NCBI RefSeq assembly: GCF_004138165.1
Contig: NZ_RYFF01000015.1
Span: 33,731-97,730 of the forward strand
Source: Candidatus Chloroploca sp. Khr17
GTDB taxonomy: Bacteria; Chloroflexota; Chloroflexia; Chloroflexales; Chloroflexaceae
Length of the DNA: 64,000 nt
Direction: 5' to 3'
The position numbers were made by a program, and so were the translations under genes. The number at the start of each line of letters is the position of its first letter. Position 1 is the stretch's first letter. Positions 59,797 through 64,000 of this stretch are shown piece by piece. Below the pieces are notes generated by a model. It ran no database searches, was not told the origin of the DNA, and saw only the letters and a program-made list of their open reading frames with translations.

Positions 59797-60074
59797 ACCG
59801 AACCGGTAACCTTGGGATCAATCAGGTGATCTGGGATACGGTTCTGCGCGATATATGAGTGAATCTCGTCCTGATGGTCACTATAATAACTGAGCGCGTC
59901 GAACACTTGGGCTAAGGTGAGGTGCGGCAAGCGCTGTGGGATGGCTTCGGGAGCAATCCCCTGACGCCAGAGTTCGACAATGGCCCGGATCGGTGTACGT
60001 GTGCCGATAATAATGGGCTCACCGCGCAAGATGGCGTGATCGCGGACGATATACCGATGTGCGGTTGCAGTCAT
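59793..60074 (-). CDS. DUF433 antitoxin
   Basis: 93 residues from ATG 60074 (MTATAHRYIVRD). Core 'ILRGEPIIIGTRTPIRAIVE' and 'APEAIPQRLPHLTLAQVFDA' are the DUF433 winged-helix signature; the C-terminal 'LSYYSDHQDEIHSYIAQNR' helix follows the usual form. Upstream, coupled to the DUF5615 gene. A longer frame extends upstream but lacks family similarity. Confidence 0.87.
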   Translation of the reverse strand: MTATAHRYIVRDHAILRGEPIIIGTRTPIRAIVELWRQGIAPEAIPQRLPHLTLAQVFDALSYYSDHQDEIHSYIAQNRIPDHLIDPKVTGSV

Positions 60075-60150
60075 CGCAGGTTCTCCACCGTATGTACTCT
60101 CTCGCCGTAGCAACTGATCGGGTGAATATCTGAAGTATACCACCAATGAG

Positions 60151-60369
60151 TCGTCGGCAGCCGATCTGGCCGAGCGGCTGCGCAGCCACATCGAGGGCGC
60201 GTCCTTCGTCGCCGCAGAGACGGTGACCTTCTCGGTGACGATCAGCATCGGGGTGGCCGAGCTCGACGCCCAGCGCGATACGCCCGAGCTCCTGATCGCC
60301 CACGCCGACAACGCGCTCTACCGGGCTAAGGCCGATGGTCGGAACCGCCTGGTCTGCTGGAGCAGCTGA
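60151..60369 (+). pseudogene. C-terminal fragment of a GGDEF domain
   Basis: 73 codons without a start reading 'SSAADLAERLRSHI', 'TVTFSVTISIGVAELDA' and 'LLIAHADNALYRAKADGRNR' to TGA 60367-60369. These are the last two strands and helix of a diguanylate cyclase; the GG(D/E)EF active site is missing. GC content is higher than in the intact cyclase at 10471, so it derives from a different gene. Confidence 0.75.
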
Positions 60370-60382
60370 GGGCTGTTGCAAT

Positions 60383-60502
60383 GTCGCCGCCAGGCGGGGG
60401 TTTGGGGGTGGCGAAGCCGCAGGGCGTTGAACAGCCCTGGGAGCGCCTGCAGGGCGGCTGCAACGTCGCCGCCAGGCGGGGGTTTGGGGGTGGCGAAGCC
60501 GC
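60383..60502. repeat. 38-bp direct repeat pair
   Basis: GTCGCCGCCAGGCGGGGGTT and the next 18 nt are identical at 60383-60420 and 60465-60502. They bracket 44 nt of noncoding sequence containing inverted CAGGGCTGTTC-like bits. Positions 60075-60150 hold nothing recognised. Confidence 0.75.
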
Positions 60503-60508
60503 CCATTA

Positions 60509-61000
60509 TCATACACTTAAGCGATGATACCCCTCAAAGAGGAGGCTGCCGCATGCCATGGCGATGGCGACCATCGGCAGCGCGCAGCGCATCCCGTGTC
60601 GGTTGGTCGTGGTGCCGGTGGCGGCGCGCGTCGCGGAACAACGGCGGTCGTGCGGATCGTCGCTCATCGGGCGATCCACAAACTCGACCGTGCAGCCGAG
60701 TTGGGACAACTCGTCGATCAGCAACACCTGATGCACGTCGTTGCGCGCCAGTCGATCCGGTGCGGTCATCACCACCCGGCTGAATTGGGCCGCACGGGCA
60801 TGGTCGCGCAACCGATCCAAGCCTGGGCGGTTGAGCTTGGCGCCACGCTGCCCATCGTCACGATAGATATGAGCAGCCTCCAAGTGCCAGTCCGGCTGCG
60901 CCGCCACATAGGTCTGCAGGCGCATCAACTGCTGCTCAATCGTCTGGGTCTGCTGCTGGCGGGTGGTCGAAACCCACACATACACTGCCACCTCGATCAT
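60509..61000 (-). pseudogene. Serine site-specific recombinase, truncated
   Basis: From ATG 61000 about 118 residues match the resolvase N-terminal domain: 'VAVYVWVSTTRQQQTQTIEQ' with the catalytic Ser, 'DDGQRGAKLNRPGLDRLRD', 'VVMTAPDRLARNDVHQVLLI', 'VEFVDRPMSDDPHD'. The frame then turns into unrelated sequence and stops at 60509, so the recombinase domain that should follow is lost. The usual 'VRVST' is 'VWVST'. It cannot catalyse recombination on its own. Confidence 0.8.
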
Positions 61001-61160
61001 GGTGATCCTCCGGTAATTGGGCGGCGGGGGCTGCCTGCCGCACGAGGTCGTGATCCCGCGTCCAGTGGAGGATGAGTTGAGAGGCCGTATCCCAGCGCCG
61101 TTGACCGTCGTCTCGTCCAACCAGGGTGCGCTGCACCTGCCACGAAGGGTGTCGCCGCAT
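60936..61160 (-). CDS. Small protein upstream of the recombinase
   Basis: 74 codons from ATG 61160 with an excellent AGGAGG 5 nt upstream; 'MRRHPSWQVQRTLVGRDDGQ' then 'RRWDTASQLILHWT'. The frame overlaps the recombinase start by about 65 nt. I recall similar short ORFs before such recombinases; the ribosome-binding site is the main support. Function unknown. Confidence 0.5.
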   Translation of the reverse strand: MRRHPSWQVQRTLVGRDDGQRRWDTASQLILHWTRDHDLVRQAAPAAQLPEDHHDRGGSVCVGFDHPPAADPDD

Positions 61161-61284
61161 CGTTACCTCCTGAGGTCGCAGAAATCCGTTCCTCAGCAGG
61201 ATAGATCGGCGGCGATTGGCGGATTCAGCGGCGCCGCGGCCCACGTCGCCACGAGAGGGTCAATCTTCCGTGACGGGTGCAGCA

Positions 61285-61656
61285 GAATTTGTCATTTGTG
61301 ATCATACCATTGAACTGTTGTTCAAGGTCTGGAAGGGTGACCGCGGGATCACCTTGACGGCGGCCCAGGATGTGACGGCGGTGCAGGTCGAGCGGTACGC
61401 GACGTGGTGTGGGTTGATCCTGGCGCATTGGGTCGCCATCGTTGGGGCGTGGCACATGCTGGGCTGGAGCATGATGACCGCGCTGACGATCATGCGCCGG
61501 AGCATCCGCGACCTACCCTACGCTCTCTCGGTTCACTTGCGTTGGGTGACATTCTTCGTGAGGCAACGATCCTGTCAAGGTTACATCGAACGTGAGGCAA
61601 TGCGCCTCGATGCGCTCTTTGCGCCTTTGCGTCAAATCATCGGGAAACCTTGTTAA
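61285..61656 (+). pseudogene. IS4-like transposase C-terminal remnant
   Basis: In frame, 'TIELLFKVWKGDRGI' followed by 'ATWCGLILAHWVAIVGAWHM' matches the region after the catalytic Glu of IS4-type DDE transposases ('R-QIELLFK-WK'). The DDE Asp residues and inverted repeats are missing. The last 15 codons overlap a GCGCCTTTGCGTCAA repeat. Positions 61161-61284 hold nothing recognised. Confidence 0.7.
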
Positions 61657-61776
61657 CAGACTATTCACGGTGCAAAAATGGTCGCAACGCACTGGTCTGC
61701 CGTGCACATTTGCGCCGGGTGGGGTAGCTATACTGAGCGTAGTGGTTCGTCATTGTACGCACAGGGAGACCCCGCC

Positions 61777-62457
61777 ATGCGATGTACCAATTGTGACTAT
61801 CTCAACCCAGACGATGCCCGCCGCTGTGCCAACTGTGGAAGTGACTTCACAGACGTCAGCCAACATGCACCCGTTCAGGCCGCTAGCGCTGCCCCGGCAA
61901 CGATTCGGCTCACATCTGCCCCAGTCATCCCGCAGACCACGGCGGCGGTCGCCGCACCAGTCGCCGGCCCAGTCCAGACGGTCAATGTGATCGTGCAAGC
62001 CCCGGCGGCGGCACCCGCGCCCGGACCAACGATCATCCTTGCCCAAAACGCAGCAGGCCCCGGCTGTCTCGTGCGTGCGCTCTACTTTTGCTTCATCGGC
62101 CTCTGGCTAGGCTTCTTCTGGACGGGGATCGCCTGGCTCTTGCTGGTGAGTATCATTGGCCTGCCCCTGGGCCTGTTGATGCTCAACCGCATTCCGCAGG
62201 TGATGACCCTGAAGCCGGTGCGCACCGTGATGCAGGTCGTGAGTGACGGTGGCGTCACGGTCGTGAGCCAGGGTCGCGTAGCGCAGCATCCCTTCTGGCT
62301 GCGTGCCATCTACTTTATCGCGGTTGGTTGGTGGTTCAGCGCCTTCTGGCTCAGCGTGGCCTGGGGGTTGATCGGCATTACCTTGGGGCTCGGCCTCCCG
62401 ATAGCTTTCTGGATGTTCGACCGCACCCCCGCCATCGTGACCCTGGATCGGTCGTAG
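61777..62457 (+). CDS. YccF-domain membrane protein with N-terminal zinc ribbon
   Basis: 226 residues from ATG 61777 (AGGGAG upstream). A four-Cys ribbon 'MRCTNCDYLNPDDARRCANC' (1-20), a Pro/Ala-rich linker (about 30-95), then two YccF-like inner-membrane domains: 'ALYFCFIGLWLGFFWTGIAW' to 'GLPLGLLMLNRIPQVMTL', and 'AIYFIAVGWWFSAFWLSVAW' to 'GLPIAFWMFDRTPAIVTL'. The two halves are internal repeats with about four helices in all. Role unknown. A TATACT box at 61729-61734 may be its promoter. Confidence 0.85.
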   Translation: MRCTNCDYLNPDDARRCANCGSDFTDVSQHAPVQAASAAPATIRLTSAPVIPQTTAAVAAPVAGPVQTVNVIVQAPAAAPAPGPTIILAQNAAGPGCLVRALYFCFIGLWLGFFWTGIAWLLLVSIIGLPLGLLMLNRIPQVMTLKPVRTVMQVVSDGGVTVVSQGRVAQHPFWLRAIYFIAVGWWFSAFWLSVAWGLIGITLGLGLPIAFWMFDRTPAIVTLDRS

Positions 62458-62527
62458 CGGTGCGACGGTAGCGGCTGCTTGTCGCTACCGCCAACATCCA
62501 CATCATGATGAGGAGGAGATGCACGCG

Positions 62528-62743
62528 ATGTTCACTGACCCTAACTCGCGCCTCCGTTTCCTTGAGAGTTGGCTGCCACTGGCTCAGGCCGAGAGCGAGC
62601 GCAACGGCTGGGGCTACGACAGCGCCACCTTGGAACGGCTCGTCCTACGGGCGGCACCCAGTCTCCACGCCGTCACGAACCTGCTCGCCGCCCGGGCCCT
62701 CTTCTGGTATTACCAGCAAGGCATCGAACGAGAGCCGCCATGA
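62528..62743 (+). CDS. Small hypothetical protein
   Basis: 71 residues from ATG 62528 (MFTDPNSRLRFLE), 9 nt after AGGAGGAG; an ATG at 62519 is too close to it. Helical, with 'ESWLPLAQAESERNGWGYDS' and 'NLLAARALFWYYQQGI'. No family recognised. Its stop overlaps the ATG of a second, destroyed frame (ATGA at 62740). Confidence 0.6.
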   Translation: MFTDPNSRLRFLESWLPLAQAESERNGWGYDSATLERLVLRAAPSLHAVTNLLAARALFWYYQQGIEREPP

Positions 62744-62796
62744 GCAACGACATGCCCCCCGTACGGGCACGGCGCCGCCGCGCTCCGCCGCCGTAG
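62740..62796 (+). pseudogene. Translationally coupled ORF cut off by GC-rich repeat
   Basis: ATG 62740 overlaps the preceding stop (ATGA). The frame reads MSNDMPPVRARRRRAPPP and stops at 62794-62796 inside CCGCCG-rich repeats. The coupling suggests that a longer gene once followed. Confidence 0.4.
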
Positions 62797-62920
62797 GGTC
62801 ACGGCGGCGGAGCGCCCCACCGCCGCGCCCCGCCGCCGCGCCCCGCCGCCGCGCCCCGCCGCCGTGCCCCGCCGCCGTAGGGTCACGGCGCCGCCGTGCC
62901 CCGCCGTGCCACCCCTTGCC
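62770..62920. repeat. CCGCCGCGCC-type low-complexity repeat
   Basis: Units CGCCCCGCCG / CCGCCGCGCC repeat about every 10 nt, and CCGCCGCCGTAGGGTCACGG occurs twice (about 62788 and 62872). Strongly C-rich on the plus strand. Confidence 0.8.
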
Positions 62921-62990
62921 GCCTTCATCGCCCCAGAAGGAAACAGCAACGCAGCAAACAAGCTTCAGAACTATCGTACTACGCCCCACG

Positions 62991-63305
62991 TCATTGCCAT
63001 CGTGCAATATAACCCCGATCATCAAGGCTACCCGTGCGCCAGAACAGGCCAAACAGATATGGTAATCGAAACGGTAAAATAGGCGGATAGCCACGCCAAC
63101 GGCGCACGATTTCTGCCAAGACGAGCAACTCGCGCGCATATCCATACGAAAGACCGAGGGCAGTCCAGTCGCCTGCGGTCATTTGGGTTGCGCTCAATCC
63201 AGATAGCGATTTCTGACGCAAAAGTGGTATAATTGCAACGCTGTGTTGCCCAAAGTATTGGGTCGCTAGCGAAAGGAGGCTTTCGTTCACTATCTGATCC
63301 ATCAT
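62991..63305 (-). CDS. Possible small SAM-domain-like protein
   Basis: 104 codons. 'VAIIPLLRQKSLSGLSATQM' then 'TAGDWTALGLSYGYARELLV' vaguely follow a SAM-domain helix pattern (L-x3-D-x2-x-LG----G-----L). No clear ribosome-binding site precedes the ATG. Divergent from the sugar-binding gene. It could be a chance ORF. Confidence 0.3.
   Translation of the reverse strand: MMDQIVNESLLSLATQYFGQHSVAIIPLLRQKSLSGLSATQMTAGDWTALGLSYGYARELLVLAEIVRRWRGYPPILPFRLPYLFGLFWRTGSLDDRGYIARWQ
63225..63233 (+). promoter_or_regulatory. Extended -10 promoter candidate for the sugar-binding gene
   Basis: TGGTATAAT (TGn extended -10), 161 nt before the ATG at 63395; no clear -35. The leader would be about 150 nt. 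AGGAGG at 63379-63384 is the ribosome-binding site. Confidence 0.5.
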
Positions 63306-63394
63306 GCATGGTTTGGCCCGATGGAGAGGTTCAGTTCATTGTTCGTAGTTTTCGTTACGTAAGAAGATGTTGCTGTCTAGGAGGACATGCACCC

Positions 63395-64000
63395 ATGCGA
63401 AACAAAGGCGTCTTCGCTGTTTTCGCGCTACTCGCGAGCCTGTTGCTCGCTGCCTGTGGCGCTCAGACTTCTACTCCGACGGCTCCCCCTGCCGCCGAAG
63501 CAACCACTGCCCCGCCCGCTGCCGAACTTGCGGTCGGGATTATTTTGCCCACCCGCGACGAGCCACGCTGGATTCAGGACGAGGCCCGCTTTAAGGAAGC
63601 CCTCGAAGCCGCTGGCTATCAGGTCGAGATTCTGTTTAGCCAGGGTGATTCGGCCCGCGAACAGGCCAATGTCGAGTCGCTGATCACCAAGGGCATCAAG
63701 GTGCTGATCATTACCCCGCACGACGGGACAGCCGCCGCCGCGTCGGCCAATGCGGCCCGTGACGCTGGGGTCAAGGTCATTTCCTACGACCGGCTCATCC
63801 GCGAGACCGACGCGGTTGATTACTACGTGACCTTTGATAGCATCGCCGTGGGTGCCCAGCAGGCCCAGTTCCTGGTGGATAACGCCACGGGCACTGGCAA
63901 TCCGCTCTATCTCTACGCTGGTGCCGCGACCGACAACAACGCCTTCATCTTCTTCGAGGGCGCGTGGGGCGTCTTGCAGCCCAAGATTGCCGATGGCACT
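63395..64000 (+). CDS. Sugar ABC transporter substrate-binding lipoprotein, N-terminal part (runs off window)
   Basis: 202 codons visible, open to the window edge. ATG 63395 (MRNKGVFAVF) has AGGAGG 10 nt upstream. Lipobox ends at Cys22 (LAAC), then a Thr/Pro/Ala linker. The mature part is a periplasmic-binding fold of the ChvE/XylF group: 'GIILPTRDEPRWIQDE', 'NVESLITKGIKVLIITPHDG' and 'VISYDRLIRETDAVDYYVTF', where the 'YDR' and 'D-YVTFD' residues line the pyranose site. Binds a monosaccharide for ABC import; transporter genes are expected just beyond the window. Confidence 0.9.
   Translation, partial: MRNKGVFAVFALLASLLLAACGAQTSTPTAPPAAEATTAPPAAELAVGIILPTRDEPRWIQDEARFKEALEAAGYQVEILFSQGDSAREQANVESLITKGIKVLIITPHDGTAAAASANAARDAGVKVISYDRLIRETDAVDYYVTFDSIAVGAQQAQFLVDNATGTGNPLYLYAGAATDNNAFIFFEGAWGVLQPKIADGT

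Noticed and set aside
1..64000. tRNA, rRNA or known riboswitch
   Set aside because: Reading both strands I found no convincing cloverleaf, rRNA-like segment or recognisable riboswitch core; a covariance-model search would be needed to exclude small RNAs.

Overview
ORGANISM. The window looks like chromosomal DNA of a Chloroflexota bacterium, possibly a filamentous Chloroflexia member. This is inferred from gene content and repeat style (interspersed palindromic repeats, a retropepsin-like/short-helical gene pair, cold-shock/DUF1294 and YccF membrane proteins), not from a marker tree. No rRNA, tRNA or true CRISPR array was recognised. LEFT HALF (1-38.2 kb) is ordinary chromosome. It starts with a cut M24 Xaa-Pro-type peptidase, a BMP-family lipoprotein and a heterodimeric ABC exporter with one degenerate ATP site. 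Next come an FtsX-type permease, a thioredoxin-like lipoprotein, L-threonine aldolase and a GAF-GGDEF diguanylate cyclase. A molybdo-hydroxylase FAD/[2Fe-2S] fusion sits beside an allantoate/carbamoyl amidohydrolase, followed by an LCP wall ligase, murI and two tandem C26 amidotransferases. A large GAF/PAS histidine kinase is paired with a PP2C-like phosphatase. The block rpsA-clpC-radA-yacL-dtd then runs leftward; clpC-radA-yacL keeps a Bacillus-like order. ppk (divergent from rpsA), a peptidase-MA protein, glyA, an LGFP-like secreted protein, a D-2-hydroxyacid dehydrogenase and a UPF0173 metallohydrolase complete this half. DEFENCE ISLAND (38.7-56.9 kb). Five large leftward genes form a likely antiphage system: a 1786-aa SF2 helicase carrying a C-terminal DUF1998 region (DrmA+DrmB in one chain, or DruE-like), an SNF2-type helicase (DrmD-like), an Eco57I/PglX-like adenine methyltransferase (DrmMI-like), an McrB-like AAA+ ATPase, and an McrC/DUF2357-like PD-(D/E)XK nuclease ending in a HEPN-like RNxxxH motif. 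A GxxExxY nuclease-like gene and a 76-bp tandem array interrupt the cluster on the opposite strand. This is a DISARM class 1-like set in which the DrmC phospholipase-D-type nuclease seems replaced by an McrBC-like pair. The methyltransferase and both helicases are riddled with in-frame insertions of three palindromic repeat families, which I did not see in the housekeeping proteins of the same window. RIGHT FLANK (57-64 kb) is a scar zone: a zinc-finger gene overlapping a cold-shock/DUF1294 gene, repeats, a truncated retropepsin gene, a DUF433/DUF5615 toxin-antitoxin pair, a GGDEF tail, a serine-recombinase half, a transposase tail, a YccF protein, a truncated translationally coupled gene in a GC-rich repeat, and the start of a sugar-binding lipoprotein gene that runs off the end.
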